From: an uncultured Eubacteriales bacterium
GTDB taxonomy: Bacteria; Bacillota; Clostridia; Oscillospirales; Oscillospiraceae
Length of the DNA: 45,019 nt
NCBI GenBank assembly: GCA_900550585.1
Contig: URST01000009.1
Location: 1 to 45,019 of the forward strand
Reading direction: 5' to 3'
Shown: in pieces, positions 14,015-23,303 of the stretch
How the letters are laid out: each line of letters begins with the position of its first letter
Numbering within the stretch: position 1 is the stretch's first letter
The notes under the pieces: generated by a model
The model's database searches: none
Seen by the model: the letters and a program-made list of their open reading frames with translations, nothing else
Told to the model about the DNA's origin: nothing
Translations under genes and position numbers: made by a program

Positions 14015-16207
14015 TCATGCAGCCGCAGGGAGCTCCTGCTGCTGCACGATTTCTTTGTTTTCCATCAAGTCAGCCAAAAGCACATCTGCCAGCAAATGGC
14101 CGGCAAGGTGCCCGGTATGGATGACCACCCGATCTTTCTTCATCTGGATAAACTCCTCGTTGCGCAGGACGCGGCTCTGCGCGGCCAGCTTCAAATCTTG
14201 GCCTGTAAGCCGTGCCGCAATGACTTTTTGCCACTTCTGCAGAAATTCCGTCGCCTGCTCGATGTCCTCGTGCTGGCGGTCAAACAGCGTGCGTTTTTGA
14301 CGCACAGTGCCGTCCGGCTCGATCTCCAGTGTGTAATAGGGATCTTCTGGTTCCTCCGCTCGGCGCAGAAACATGATGAAGCTCTCCCGGCGCTCGATGC
14401 GGTCATAGTACCGTTCGCCGGCGCCGTCATTTCCGACACAATGGTGAAGCATCCGTCCCTCTTTGATAATATCAAAAGTATTTTGAGGGGCAATGACCAG
14501 ATAATCTTCATCTGCATAGGCATACTTTTTCTGCAATTCCTCGCAGATGGAGCGAACATGGGGGTACTTCTTGTCCATGTTCTCTGCTTGAAGCTCCAGG
14601 CTTCCAGCCTCACACTGGATAACCAGTTCATCATGCCGCTGACGCAATTTACGCGCACGATAGATAATTTCATCGCTGGTGTCGATATGCAGACGCTCTG
14701 CCATAGCAAGGTAGTCCTGCCATGTGGTCAACGCCTGCCGACAACTTCCGTCAAAATACGGCTTCTGTTTTTGCAGATAGTTTCGGATCTGAATCGGACT
14801 CATGCGGTCCGCGATGAACAGAATATCTTTGGCGCTGATCCGTTCTTTTTTAAACCAGCGAAACAGTTCATCCGGTATGCGTTGATTGGTCCGCTTTTCA
14901 AGCTGCAACCATGCCAGGTCTTCCGTATCGCCATTTATCTGCCGCAGACGGCGGAATTTGGGGCCGTCTAATCCCAATGCTCGAATCAGTCGCGTCTCAT
15001 TTGGATAGAGTATCCGTTCCCGCACAGAATCACAATGTTCAAAGCATTCTTTTGTCAGCCTCGGCAAGTCTGCCTTCCAAATCTGCTCCATCTTCGGCAT
15101 CCGCTTCCAAACAGCCAAATACTTTTCCGGATCAGTCACCGGATGGGTGCGTATCCACTGCACAAGGCCAGTGCCGAACAGCTCCTTCTGTTCCATGCAG
15201 GGAAGGCTCTTGCCATAGACCCTGCCTGTCTGATTGCCACAGTAACTATAGTAGCAGGGATTACCGGAAATCCAGCGTGTTTCCCGCTGGCAATACACGC
15301 CCCAATAGTAAGAGCGTATTTCTCCACTGCGGTCATAAATCGAACGGCGAAACTCATGCCAGTAAGGCTTTCCAGAGGGCAGACTGTCTTTCCAGTAAGT
15401 CCTCTCTGCCCAGAATTCACGGAGAACAAAGCCATCCTTGCACCGCTGAATCAGATAAGCATAGTCCTTTTCTGTCCGAATATACCCGGCGCGCCCCAGG
15501 GCTTTGAATACAATGGGATGCCGGCAGCAGGCACAGCGTCCTTTCTTATTGTGATATGGATGCCCGGATATAGGGACCTCTTTCCCACAAAAGGTACAAT
15601 AACCGTTTTGGGCTCCGCCGCGTTTATAGCGATAGAAGATGAAATTTTCCCGCACAGCCACCTTATCAATCCAGCGCATCCAATCCTTGGGCAGTTCAGG
15701 CACCTGAGCCAGATCCTGATCCCACGCGCCGGTAATTCGTTTATGCCTCTGCTCCAACTGTTCGTCCCGTACATTTCTCTGAAAATCAAGGATACCGAGA
15801 TCACCGCCGCGTTCCCCACAAAGATAGTCCTGTACTACGGCAGCATCTTTCTCACTGGCCCAGCAGGTGGCATAATAGTTTCTCCCCGGCCAATTCAGCC
15901 TGTCCAGTTTGGCGTCCCGCCATTTTTTCTCTAAATGGTCGTAAGTCAGAAACTGGTGCGCTTTCTTGTCAAGGAACACTTCATAAGCAGGATTGTTGCC
16001 ATCCAGCCGCAGATGTTCCGGCAGATAAAAAGCCGCTTTGAGGATGCCATCCTGAACGACGCAGTTCATATATGGATAGTAGGTCCGTTCAACATAGCGA
16101 TAGCCATAGGGGCCTTCATGCTGTTTCGGCTCATCCGCTATTGCTGCCTGTTTCATCTCCGGCGTTGCCGTCAATTTCGGCATTGCCAGAAGTGCAGATT
16201 TCTTCAA
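14015..16207 (-). CDS. PcfJ-like protein with an N-terminal zinc-ribbon region
   Basis: The protein has 730 residues. A four-cysteine ribbon lies near residue 210 (YCTFCGKEVP, then GRCACCRHPI). The PcfJ domain fills the last 200 residues, with the characteristic sequence EGRMLHHCVGNDGAGERYYD followed by FIMFLRRAEEPEDPYYTLEI. PcfJ is named from the enterococcal conjugative plasmid pCF10; its activity is unknown. The start is uncertain: I take the TTG at 16207, two bases after the preceding stop, with translation passed on from the neighbour; the ATG nine codons in has no ribosome site. A PcfK/AcrIIA9-like gene lies one gene upstream, and PcfJ and PcfK also travel together in pCF10-type elements. 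Confidence 0.82.
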   Translation of the reverse strand: MKKSALLAMPKLTATPEMKQAAIADEPKQHEGPYGYRYVERTYYPYMNCVVQDGILKAAFYLPEHLRLDGNNPAYEVFLDKKAHQFLTYDHLEKKWRDAKLDRLNWPGRNYYATCWASEKDAAVVQDYLCGERGGDLGILDFQRNVRDEQLEQRHKRITGAWDQDLAQVPELPKDWMRWIDKVAVRENFIFYRYKRGGAQNGYCTFCGKEVPISGHPYHNKKGRCACCRHPIVFKALGRAGYIRTEKDYAYLIQRCKDGFVLREFWAERTYWKDSLPSGKPYWHEFRRSIYDRSGEIRSYYWGVYCQRETRWISGNPCYYSYCGNQTGRVYGKSLPCMEQKELFGTGLVQWIRTHPVTDPEKYLAVWKRMPKMEQIWKADLPRLTKECFEHCDSVRERILYPNETRLIRALGLDGPKFRRLRQINGDTEDLAWLQLEKRTNQRIPDELFRWFKKERISAKDILFIADRMSPIQIRNYLQKQKPYFDGSCRQALTTWQDYLAMAERLHIDTSDEIIYRARKLRQRHDELVIQCEAGSLELQAENMDKKYPHVRSICEELQKKYAYADEDYLVIAPQNTFDIIKEGRMLHHCVGNDGAGERYYDRIERRESFIMFLRRAEEPEDPYYTLEIEPDGTVRQKRTLFDRQHEDIEQATEFLQKWQKVIAARLTGQDLKLAAQSRVLRNEEFIQMKKDRVVIHTGHLAGHLLADVLLADLMENKEIVQQQELPAAA

Positions 16208-16208
16208 T

Positions 16209-16754
16209 TTAGTTCACCATCCTTTTTTCAAGCTCCACTCCATACCAAATTCCTGGTTGGAGCGTTTTCCCGTCAATCTCCGCCACCACGATCTGCTGGA
16301 TGCCGCCGGTAGTGCCGTCCTCTTTTGCAAAAGCAAGTACATCGCCGTTCCGAGTCCCTTTTGCAATAGGGTCGGCGCCGCGCACCGCTGCATAGCCATT
16401 CCACGCTTCAGCTTTGTCCACCTTTATATTGCTGTTCCACTTCCGCTTCGGGTGGTCTGCCATAAAAGCAAGGCCATGGAGGAAGAGTTCTTTTTTTGTC
16501 AGCCGTTTCAAAATTGTCAACTCTGTACAGGAAATTTTGGAATCGACACCATCTTCGTCAATGTCTCCGCCAGCATCGACAATATAGTATTCTGCGTGGT
16601 TTATATCTCCGTAATAGCGCAAGCAATCCAGCGGGTCCTCAGCACAGTGAAAGCCATTATGAGCGCAGTTGGCCTTTTCCGTTACATTGAGTCCCATCCT
16701 GAACTGGTAACCTCTGCAAATCAGGCCGGGAAGAAATCCTTTATATGCAATCAT
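16209..16754 (-). CDS. DUF7666-like protein
   Basis: The protein has 181 residues. The beginning, MIAYKGFLPGLICRGYQFRM, followed by CAHNGFHCAEDPLDCLRYY, matches the pattern of a family often seen in phages and mobile elements (KGF, CRG, Q-F/Y, GFH-C, P-L-D). In that family the first half is a small beta-rich domain of unknown function. A later segment (WNGYAAVRGADPIAKGTRNG) resembles a repeated beta helix edge. GGGGGGTG lies ahead of the ATG. The family name is from memory of the pattern and should be treated as tentative. Confidence 0.6.
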   Translation of the reverse strand: MIAYKGFLPGLICRGYQFRMGLNVTEKANCAHNGFHCAEDPLDCLRYYGDINHAEYYIVDAGGDIDEDGVDSKISCTELTILKRLTKKELFLHGLAFMADHPKRKWNSNIKVDKAEAWNGYAAVRGADPIAKGTRNGDVLAFAKEDGTTGGIQQIVVAEIDGKTLQPGIWYGVELEKRMVN

Positions 16755-16766
16755 GCTGCACCCCCC

Positions 16767-17717
16767 TTAACCTGCCTTTGTCATGCCGAGATCCAGCAGC
16801 GATAGTTGACCATCGTTGGCAGGCTTTTCCTTCTGCACAGGCTTCGGTTTGGCTTCTGCCTTTTTCTTTTCCTTCTGCTTCTTTTTGGTGGTTCTGGCGA
16901 AATCTTTTCCATAGTAGGGGTTCGGTACAAACTTTTCTTCTTCCTTATGATCCTCTTTGGCGTCTGGGTCGCGGAAATAATCCTCTGCCCACTGGTAGCA
17001 CAAATCGTCCGGAACATCACAGCCATACCCTTGGCTGCCCGGACCTGGCTGAATGCCGCTTGCTTTGAGTTCATCCTGAATGTAGTCCCACGCCTTGCGG
17101 CTGATGTACTGGAAACAGTGGATCATTGACTTGCGCGGGTGCATGGTGAGGCGTGCGAAAGCAATATCCTCCAGGCACTTGGTCTGGATAAATTCTGCCA
17201 CACACTCTTTCATGTTGCGCCGGGTCAGTTTTTCTGTATCTGCGTTGACCCGCTGCATGGAGGCGTTCACCACCTCGTCGTCGCTCATCGCGGCCAGACG
17301 CTCCAGCTGCTCCTGCTCGGCCTTTTTCTTTTCAGCCTGCCGGGCTTCCCATTCTGCTTTACGCTTGGCTTCAGCCGCCTCATGCTCGGCACGGCGTTTT
17401 TCCTCGTCCGCATCGGTGGTTGCATCGGCCTTGGCGGGTGCCTCCTGCTCTTTACCGGCATCCTCCCCATCCGTGTCCGCTGCCTCGGAAGCATCGTCTC
17501 CGTTCATTTCCGCCAATTCCTCGGCCCCATCGTCTGCATCAAATGCGGGCGATGACGGCGTTTCCACGGTAGGGGAAGCCGCTGAATGGCTGGCCGACGG
17601 CACCGGCAGCTCGTCAAAAGTTTCCTCATCCTCAAAGGCGTTTCCTGCCGATACCTGTTCTGCGGGAAGTCCGAGCTCCTCCTGCTTGTTCAGCGCCATT
17701 TCTGAAAAATATCCCAT
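16767..17717 (-). CDS. PcfK/AcrIIA9-like protein
   Basis: The protein has 316 residues; its ATG is preceded by AAAGGAG. Residues 1-145 are acidic and low in complexity, with an Ala/Glu/Lys-rich probable coiled coil (about 105-145). The conserved domain is at about 150-260: KSMIHCFQYISRKAWDYI, then CDVPDDLCYQWAEDYFRD. This pattern (C-x2-YI with a helix, then a Y-x-WAEDYF motif) is that of PcfK proteins, the family that includes the Cas9 inhibitor AcrIIA9. A lysine-rich tail ends in QLSLLDLG, which resembles a clamp-binding motif (QLSLLDL). The PcfJ-like partner lies one gene downstream. Inhibition of Cas9 is a possibility from homology, not shown here. Confidence 0.72.
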   Translation of the reverse strand: MGYFSEMALNKQEELGLPAEQVSAGNAFEDEETFDELPVPSASHSAASPTVETPSSPAFDADDGAEELAEMNGDDASEAADTDGEDAGKEQEAPAKADATTDADEEKRRAEHEAAEAKRKAEWEARQAEKKKAEQEQLERLAAMSDDEVVNASMQRVNADTEKLTRRNMKECVAEFIQTKCLEDIAFARLTMHPRKSMIHCFQYISRKAWDYIQDELKASGIQPGPGSQGYGCDVPDDLCYQWAEDYFRDPDAKEDHKEEEKFVPNPYYGKDFARTTKKKQKEKKKAEAKPKPVQKEKPANDGQLSLLDLGMTKAG

Positions 17718-17744
17718 AGTGATCTCCTTTCCGTCGTTTCATAA

Positions 17745-17782
17745 AAAGGCACGGAACAGGCCAATGCCCATCCCATGCCTTT
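17745..17782 (-). terminator. terminator-like hairpin within the operon
   Basis: On the minus strand AAAGGCA pairs with TGCCTTT, with a further partial pairing inside, and TTTTTATG follows. It lies in the 76-bp gap before the PcfK-like gene and may reduce read-through. Confidence 0.4.
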
Positions 17783-17793
17783 GCCACATTGTT

Positions 17794-18045
17794 TTACAGC
17801 ACATAAACCAATGTACTGTAACCGTCAAAGCAGTAACACACCACATTCGGATATTGCTTTGACCATTCCTTGATTTGATCCTGTATTGCTTGAGCCGCCC
17901 TGCGCGCTGAACCGTTCCACGGCGGCGGAACCGTCACCGTGAAAAAGCCTTTTTCTGTACGGGGCCGCACATCAGCGTCCAGATGGACGCATTGCTCCAG
18001 GAGTGCCAAAAGCTGGCTCTCCTTTGTCTCACTCACGACAACCAT
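17794..18045 (-). CDS. small unknown protein, 83 aa
   Basis: The start is the ATG at 18045, which overlaps the primase-like gene's stop as TGATG and has GAGAGG nearby. The protein begins MVVVSETKESQLLALLEQ, has a middle beta hairpin (KGFFTVTVPPPW) and ends VVCYCFDGYSTLVYVL. It may be a small single-domain alpha/beta protein. No family is recognised. Confidence 0.55.
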   Translation of the reverse strand: MVVVSETKESQLLALLEQCVHLDADVRPRTEKGFFTVTVPPPWNGSARRAAQAIQDQIKEWSKQYPNVVCYCFDGYSTLVYVL

Positions 18046-19835
18046 CAAAACCTCTCTTGTGTCTTTTCTGGAATTTCCTTCTTTGCGAGCATAGGGGAAA
18101 ACTTTACTTGTCTAAACTGGTCTTGTCCGCTTACATAATAATACGCCCGCTTGGCACCGTGATTCAGTTCCACTACATCGGAAACCGCCATTGGCCGCCC
18201 GCGGCAGCCTTCAGGCAGCCGCTCCCGGCAGTCGGCAAACAGGCGCTTCAAAAGTGTGTCATCCGATTCCTCCGCTGGGCAGTAGATTTCTCCACTTCCT
18301 GCCACATAGTACATCGCCGCAGGCGGCTGTTCATAACCAGCCGCTTTTAACGCTGTAATATCCTTGAAAGCAAATGGGATCGCGTTCTCTTCGTCCAGTT
18401 GAAGTTGATAAAGTACAAACCTTTGTTTTCGCCGCTGTGGCTCCAACAGGGCGGCAAGAGCGTCCCGGCCGCCGCACAGGAAGGTTTTATGTTCCTCCCC
18501 TGTCAGCCCCAGATACTCTGTCAGTCCGATGTCTTGCTCGGCCCGGTGCTGCCACTGTTCCACGCAGTCCTCAATGTGGGCCAGCTTGCACAGCCCGCGC
18601 AGATACTGCTCTTTGAAACTCAACTTTTCAATTTCCTTTTGCCGCTGACTGCCCTGGCGCAAAGCCAGCTGCCAGTCATCAAACCCTTTATAATTGGGAT
18701 TCCAAGTCAACCGCCGGCAATTCATGCCGTGCTTTTGCGCCATTAAGTAAATTTTGGATGCCCCGGCCATGGTCATTTTGTTGTTGTACTTGTCCATGTC
18801 ATGGGCTTCGATAATCTCCTCTGTACCACTCTGCGCCAGCAACGCGAACATAGCGTCCAACGGACTGGTGTTATTGGCGCCGGCAATCGCGGCGAAAGTG
18901 CGCCCGGTCAGGCAATGGGAGATGTCTGCTTTCAAAAGACCTTCAATCACATAAACGACACGGGCAGATGGATTTCCTGCCAGATGTACCGGGCTGCCCG
19001 ATCCTGTCCCGCCCTTTTTTGAGGAAGACGAAAACCAGATATATTTTGCTCCCGGCTTTTCCGGCGGATCATCCTTGTTTTTCAGCGGTATATCCAGTTT
19101 GATCTGGAATCCCTGCAACATGCCGTCAAAGCCGATGGCAGGGATCAGGATGCCGGCTGTCTTTTGATAAAAAGCCATAGTCCAATGTCCACCGTTATCC
19201 TGGTAAAAGCCCGGCACTCCCTGCACCTTGCAGCCCTGCTTGATCAGCCGTTCTGTAATAGACCGGCATAGAAAAGGCGGTGGGGTGCTCTTAAATCCCA
19301 GTGCGTCAATCTGTTCATCAGACAGCCCGCGTTTAGGGGAGCGCAGATGTTCCCGATGTGCCGGCCGCAGCGTAAGTTGAGCAAGCAGCAGGGATAGCGT
19401 CTGGTGGATCTCCGCTGGACTGGCCTTATTCGACTGTGGTACTGTTTTTCGCTCGGAAGAAGAATGGCCGGCAGGGGCAGCCCAGGCCCCTGAAGTTGAA
19501 GGGCTTGGGCTGGCCGGCCGCTGTTGGGCTTCATTCCCGGAGCGTGCGTGTTCCTCTTGGATATTGTCACACAGAGCTTCTGCAATCTCCCAGTAGGCAT
19601 CGGATGTAGTCGTATGGTTAAGTTCAGCATACAGCGCCAGCATTCCGCCATGTGCATCGCAGTAGTTGCACCGCCAGACATTCTTGACGAAATTGACATT
19701 CATCCGTCCCCGGCGGTCACCGCAGAACGGGCAGTCCACATAGACGCTGTTCGCCTGTTGACGCCTGATGCGTAGGTTTAATAGATTGACAACTTCCATG
19801 ATGCCGAAAGGAAATTCATCCGGGTATGAGCCCAT
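18045..19835 (-). CDS. DnaG-like primase: CHC2 zinc finger, Toprim and YodL-like domain
   Basis: The protein has 596 residues and the ATG has GGGAGG 8 nt upstream. The CHC2 zinc finger is at about 30-65 (VDCPFCGDRRGRM, then WRCNYCDAHGG). It is followed by a proline/serine-rich linker and by a Toprim domain with VVYVIEGLLKADI (catalytic Glu) and IIEAHDMDKYNNK (DxD). About residues 545-585 (CRGRPMAVSDVVELNHG, then AYYYVSGQDQF) match the YodL domain, which is found in clostridial mobile-element proteins. Primases make RNA primers for replication. This one lacks a DnaB-binding domain that I can see. No replicative helicase is present in the window, so the RecD2 helicase or the host's DnaB must provide unwinding. 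Confidence 0.85.
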   Translation of the reverse strand: MGSYPDEFPFGIMEVVNLLNLRIRRQQANSVYVDCPFCGDRRGRMNVNFVKNVWRCNYCDAHGGMLALYAELNHTTTSDAYWEIAEALCDNIQEEHARSGNEAQQRPASPSPSTSGAWAAPAGHSSSERKTVPQSNKASPAEIHQTLSLLLAQLTLRPAHREHLRSPKRGLSDEQIDALGFKSTPPPFLCRSITERLIKQGCKVQGVPGFYQDNGGHWTMAFYQKTAGILIPAIGFDGMLQGFQIKLDIPLKNKDDPPEKPGAKYIWFSSSSKKGGTGSGSPVHLAGNPSARVVYVIEGLLKADISHCLTGRTFAAIAGANNTSPLDAMFALLAQSGTEEIIEAHDMDKYNNKMTMAGASKIYLMAQKHGMNCRRLTWNPNYKGFDDWQLALRQGSQRQKEIEKLSFKEQYLRGLCKLAHIEDCVEQWQHRAEQDIGLTEYLGLTGEEHKTFLCGGRDALAALLEPQRRKQRFVLYQLQLDEENAIPFAFKDITALKAAGYEQPPAAMYYVAGSGEIYCPAEESDDTLLKRLFADCRERLPEGCRGRPMAVSDVVELNHGAKRAYYYVSGQDQFRQVKFSPMLAKKEIPEKTQERF

Positions 19836-19874
19836 TTGTCATTCCTCCCTTCATACCCGAGCCAGGGCTTCGCA

Positions 19875-20939
19875 TCAACCAGCCTTTTGAAGTGAATTGA
19901 GGACCAGTTGGGCAGCAGCCCGAACGATGTTGTCCTTGCTTTTGTTGCCCGGAGTCAAATAGAAACGCAGATTGACAGGCCGCTTCTTCGCCACCTCTGC
20001 GATAGTCAGCCCCCGGCATACGCCGCTGTCCACAACGACCTCCTGTGCCTGTTCCAGCGTCATCACCTTCAGAATATCCTCTACTGGCATATCCGGGGTG
20101 TATGCAGGGGCCTCTTGTACGACTTTGGCTTCGGGGACCTCCTGTGCCTCCTTGGCGACTGTCAGATCCTCCGCAGGGCGCTGAACTGGCAGTTCTTCCG
20201 CAGGGAGATGAATTGGCAATTCCTCCGCTGTCTTGCTGTTTTCCGGCTGCTCTGTCGTTGGCGCGGAATCCGCTGGCAGCGTATCCGTGTTTGTAGTAGG
20301 GCTTACCGGCAAACTCTGCTCATGGGCCGGAGTTGCTGCAGGCTGAATCTTCGTTCTTGCTGTTTCTGCGTTTTCAGATGCCCTCTGTGGCGTTTGTGTG
20401 CCCCCGGAAACGGAATTACCCTCGGAAAGAACAGCGGCCTTCTGCGAGGCGCTGGAGGGCTCCTGCGGCAACACAGTGCTCACAGGCGGAGTAATGGCAG
20501 AGGGCTGCGTTTTACTCACAGGCGCCGCTTTCTGTACGGAAGCGGCATGAGTGTCGGCGCTCACAAGCTGGATGCCAAATCCAGCGTCCGAAAGGGCCTG
20601 GCTCAACGCCTCATTTTGAGCTGCCTTCACAAAGTCCCTGCTATCCTGCATGGTCTGCTGGGCAACGCTCACGCTGAACGGCTCCGCGTCACTGCGGTCC
20701 AGAAATACCTTGGCCTCGAAAATCGCCATCTGCTCTGTGATCCTCATGGCCGTCAGACGCATACGCCCGTTGGGGTGTGCCATTCGGAACCAGAGTTTCT
20801 GATAGGGTAAGTCCAATTTCATGGAGTCCCCGGCACGCCGGAGGAACTTCAGCGGATCAAACCCCGGTACCTTGTTCAGTTCCGCAGCGGCAGGAACGGC
20901 CTCGTACATCGTTTTTGCATTATTGTTGTTGTCACTCAT
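19875..20939 (-). CDS. putative single-strand annealing (Rad52-like) protein
   Basis: I take the ATG at 20939 (354 aa) with AAGGAG 9 nt upstream; an ATG two codons earlier is only 3 nt from it. The N-terminal 125 residues contain LWFRMAHPNGRMR, IFEAKVFLDRSD and NEALSQALSDAGFGIQL. This order resembles the core of Rad52-like annealing proteins of phages, where a related motif (AxxRALxxAGFG) closes the fold. Residues 130-290 are a Pro/Ala/Glu-rich linker with internal repeats (EELPIHLPA, EELPVQRPA). The last 70 residues form another small domain. Its neighbours are an exonuclease and a helicase, which fits homologous strand annealing. The identification is structural guesswork and should be tested. 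Confidence 0.5.
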   Translation of the reverse strand: MSDNNNNAKTMYEAVPAAAELNKVPGFDPLKFLRRAGDSMKLDLPYQKLWFRMAHPNGRMRLTAMRITEQMAIFEAKVFLDRSDAEPFSVSVAQQTMQDSRDFVKAAQNEALSQALSDAGFGIQLVSADTHAASVQKAAPVSKTQPSAITPPVSTVLPQEPSSASQKAAVLSEGNSVSGGTQTPQRASENAETARTKIQPAATPAHEQSLPVSPTTNTDTLPADSAPTTEQPENSKTAEELPIHLPAEELPVQRPAEDLTVAKEAQEVPEAKVVQEAPAYTPDMPVEDILKVMTLEQAQEVVVDSGVCRGLTIAEVAKKRPVNLRFYLTPGNKSKDNIVRAAAQLVLNSLQKAG

Positions 20940-21008
20940 CTTCATAAACTCCTTCCTGTATAATAAATAGGGGACGCCGGGCATTTTTCTGCACCTTGCG
21001 TCACATTT

Positions 21009-23303
21009 TTAGCCTGCGTGCTTCAATTCTTTTTCCAAGTCCGCCGGAACGGGAATACCGGCCCGCCGGGCGTACGCCTTATAGTACAGGTGGATGCGCT
21101 CACCCAGAAGCGTGTTGCGTTTGCCGATCTCGTTGCGATGGATTGCCATGAACAGTACCTGCTTTTGACCGATGAGCACCACACGCTTTTTTGCGCGGGT
21201 AATGCCAGTGTAGAGCAGATTTCGATAGAGCATGACAGTATGTGCCTTTAAGAGCGGCATAATGACCGTATCGTACTCGCTGCCCATTGCTTTATGAATC
21301 GTGGTGGCATAGGCGAGGTCCAGATTGACCATATCCTCTATGCCGTACTCCAACTCACGGCCCACACCGAAGTCAAGTCCAACGCGAGTTCCATCTTCAT
21401 CATTTTTGATATAGCGGATGAATCCCAGGTCGCCATTGGATACCTTGGCAGTGTTTTTGGTCTGCATGATCCGGTCATTGACCCTGAATACCTTGACACC
21501 GATTTTGATTTCTTCCTCGGCGGAACGGAACGGGTTAACCACTTCGCGGATCGCTTCGTTGAGCTGTTCCGCAGAGGCCGCGCCATCCGAGCGGAAAGGC
21601 GACAGGATCTGCACCCGGTCAATCCCACTTTCCTCGATCTCCCGGCAGTAGCGGGCAACAATTCGTTCAGCGGCTTCCGCCTGATTGTTGCTTGCCATGA
21701 AAACGAAATCCTGGCCGTAGTACAGCTTGGTGTTGCCTTCGTTAATGAATTTGGCGTTGTAGGCGATCAGGCTGTCCTTGGACTGACGGAAAATCTGATC
21801 CAGCACCGTCACGGTGATAAGGCCGCAGTCAATCAGTTCGCGGAACACATTCCCGGCGCCTACACTGGGAAGCTGATCCGGGTCTCCGACAAGAATGACC
21901 CGTGCTCCACCTTTGATGCGTGAGAAAAATTTATTTGCCAGCCACATGTCCACCATGGAAAACTCGTCCACAATGATCAAATCGGCCGAAAGCGGCTCTT
22001 GGGTGTTGTTGCGTTTTATTTCATCTTCCTCGCTGGCGAGCCCCAAAATGCTGTGCAGCGTTTTGGCCTTATCAACCCCGGTGCTTTCCGCCATACGCCG
22101 GCTGGCTCGGCCTGTCGGCGCCATCAAGGCGATCTCTCCCTGGGGATGCAGGCGGCGGTAGACCTCCAAAATTGTTTTCAGCACGGTTGTCTTGCCGGTG
22201 CCCGGGGAGCCTGTGATGATGGAAAGATTGTGGCGATAGGTTGCATACACAGCCGCTTCCTGTTTTGAGGACAGCGCCAATCCAATTTCTCGTTTGACCT
22301 GCTCCAAAATTTGTTCGATCTTCTCCGGAGCAGGAGGCTCCACCACACGCATCGCAATCCGGCGGGCGGTTTCATCCTCTTGTGCAAACACACGGGGAAG
22401 ATAAATGTCTCCTTTGACGGATACGACCTCTCCATGCAGGATCATATCTTCGAGGACATCGCTGACCTCTTGTGCATGGAGCCGAAGCGAAGGAATAGGG
22501 ATTTTAGCGTTGAGTAATTGGAGCGCCTCTTTTTGCAAAGCCTCACTGGTCAAAAACAAATGTCCGTTTTTCCCCTTGCTATCCTCCAACGCCCAGAACA
22601 AGGCGCCTTTGATTCGCATAGGGGCGCGCAGGTCGCCTCCGTTTTTCTGAACGATGGCATCCACCCTTAAAAAGCCAAAACCGGATATTTGGCAAAGCTC
22701 AAACGGACTCTTTTTCAAAATGTCCACGCTGGCCGGGCCGAAAAACTGATAAATCTTCTGCGCTGTTTTCGGTGTAATCTTGAACGGGGAGAGCAGCGTC
22801 ATCAGGTCTTGCAACATCCGGCTCTCTGCATATGAGGTCTTGATGGCCTCCAGCTTGTTCTCCGTGATGCCCTTGATCTCCAGCAGCCGCTCCGGGCGAT
22901 TTTGCAGAATGTCCAGTGTCTCCACGCCGAAGCGTGATACGATCTGTTTGGCGAGCGCCGGCCCAATGCCTTTGATAAGGCCAGAGGCCAGATAGCCTTC
23001 CACTCCACTCTTGGTTTGAGGGACAATTTCATGCCACTGCTCCACCTGAAGCTGCATCCCATACTTTCCTTTTTTCCATTCGCCATCCAGTTCCAGTTCT
23101 ACCGCATCTGTGCGGGGCAGTTCGTAGCCGGTTGCCACAAACCGAATCAGATGATCCTTGCGTCGGCGGATAGACCTGGCTTCTTCGGGTACATCCTTCT
23201 CCGCGGTTTTTACACTGATGATGCAGAACTTATTTGCAGGATTATAGTAAATTGTCCCATCATAAGTTCCTCTATGGATCAAATCATTTTCCTCCTTTCT
23301 CAT
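21009..23303 (-). CDS. recD2: RecD2-type ATP-dependent 5'-3' DNA helicase
   Basis: The protein has 764 residues, the usual RecD2 length. The N-terminal region has an OB-like start and helix-hairpin-helix segments (GYLASGLIKGIGPALAKQIV). SF1B helicase motifs follow: Walker A GSPGTGKTTVLKTIL near residue 365, Walker B LIIVDEFSMVDMWLA, VGDPDQLPSVGAGNVFRE, and near the end DLAYATTIHKAMGSEYDTVI with YTGITRAKKRVVLIG. RecD2 unwinds DNA 5' to 3' and acts in repair. The ATG overlaps the stop of the YqaJ gene. A TTG seven codons in has a better ribosome site (AAAGGAGG at 8 nt), so the true start may be there. Confidence 0.93.
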   Translation of the reverse strand: MRKEENDLIHRGTYDGTIYYNPANKFCIISVKTAEKDVPEEARSIRRRKDHLIRFVATGYELPRTDAVELELDGEWKKGKYGMQLQVEQWHEIVPQTKSGVEGYLASGLIKGIGPALAKQIVSRFGVETLDILQNRPERLLEIKGITENKLEAIKTSYAESRMLQDLMTLLSPFKITPKTAQKIYQFFGPASVDILKKSPFELCQISGFGFLRVDAIVQKNGGDLRAPMRIKGALFWALEDSKGKNGHLFLTSEALQKEALQLLNAKIPIPSLRLHAQEVSDVLEDMILHGEVVSVKGDIYLPRVFAQEDETARRIAMRVVEPPAPEKIEQILEQVKREIGLALSSKQEAAVYATYRHNLSIITGSPGTGKTTVLKTILEVYRRLHPQGEIALMAPTGRASRRMAESTGVDKAKTLHSILGLASEEDEIKRNNTQEPLSADLIIVDEFSMVDMWLANKFFSRIKGGARVILVGDPDQLPSVGAGNVFRELIDCGLITVTVLDQIFRQSKDSLIAYNAKFINEGNTKLYYGQDFVFMASNNQAEAAERIVARYCREIEESGIDRVQILSPFRSDGAASAEQLNEAIREVVNPFRSAEEEIKIGVKVFRVNDRIMQTKNTAKVSNGDLGFIRYIKNDEDGTRVGLDFGVGRELEYGIEDMVNLDLAYATTIHKAMGSEYDTVIMPLLKAHTVMLYRNLLYTGITRAKKRVVLIGQKQVLFMAIHRNEIGKRNTLLGERIHLYYKAYARRAGIPVPADLEKELKHAG

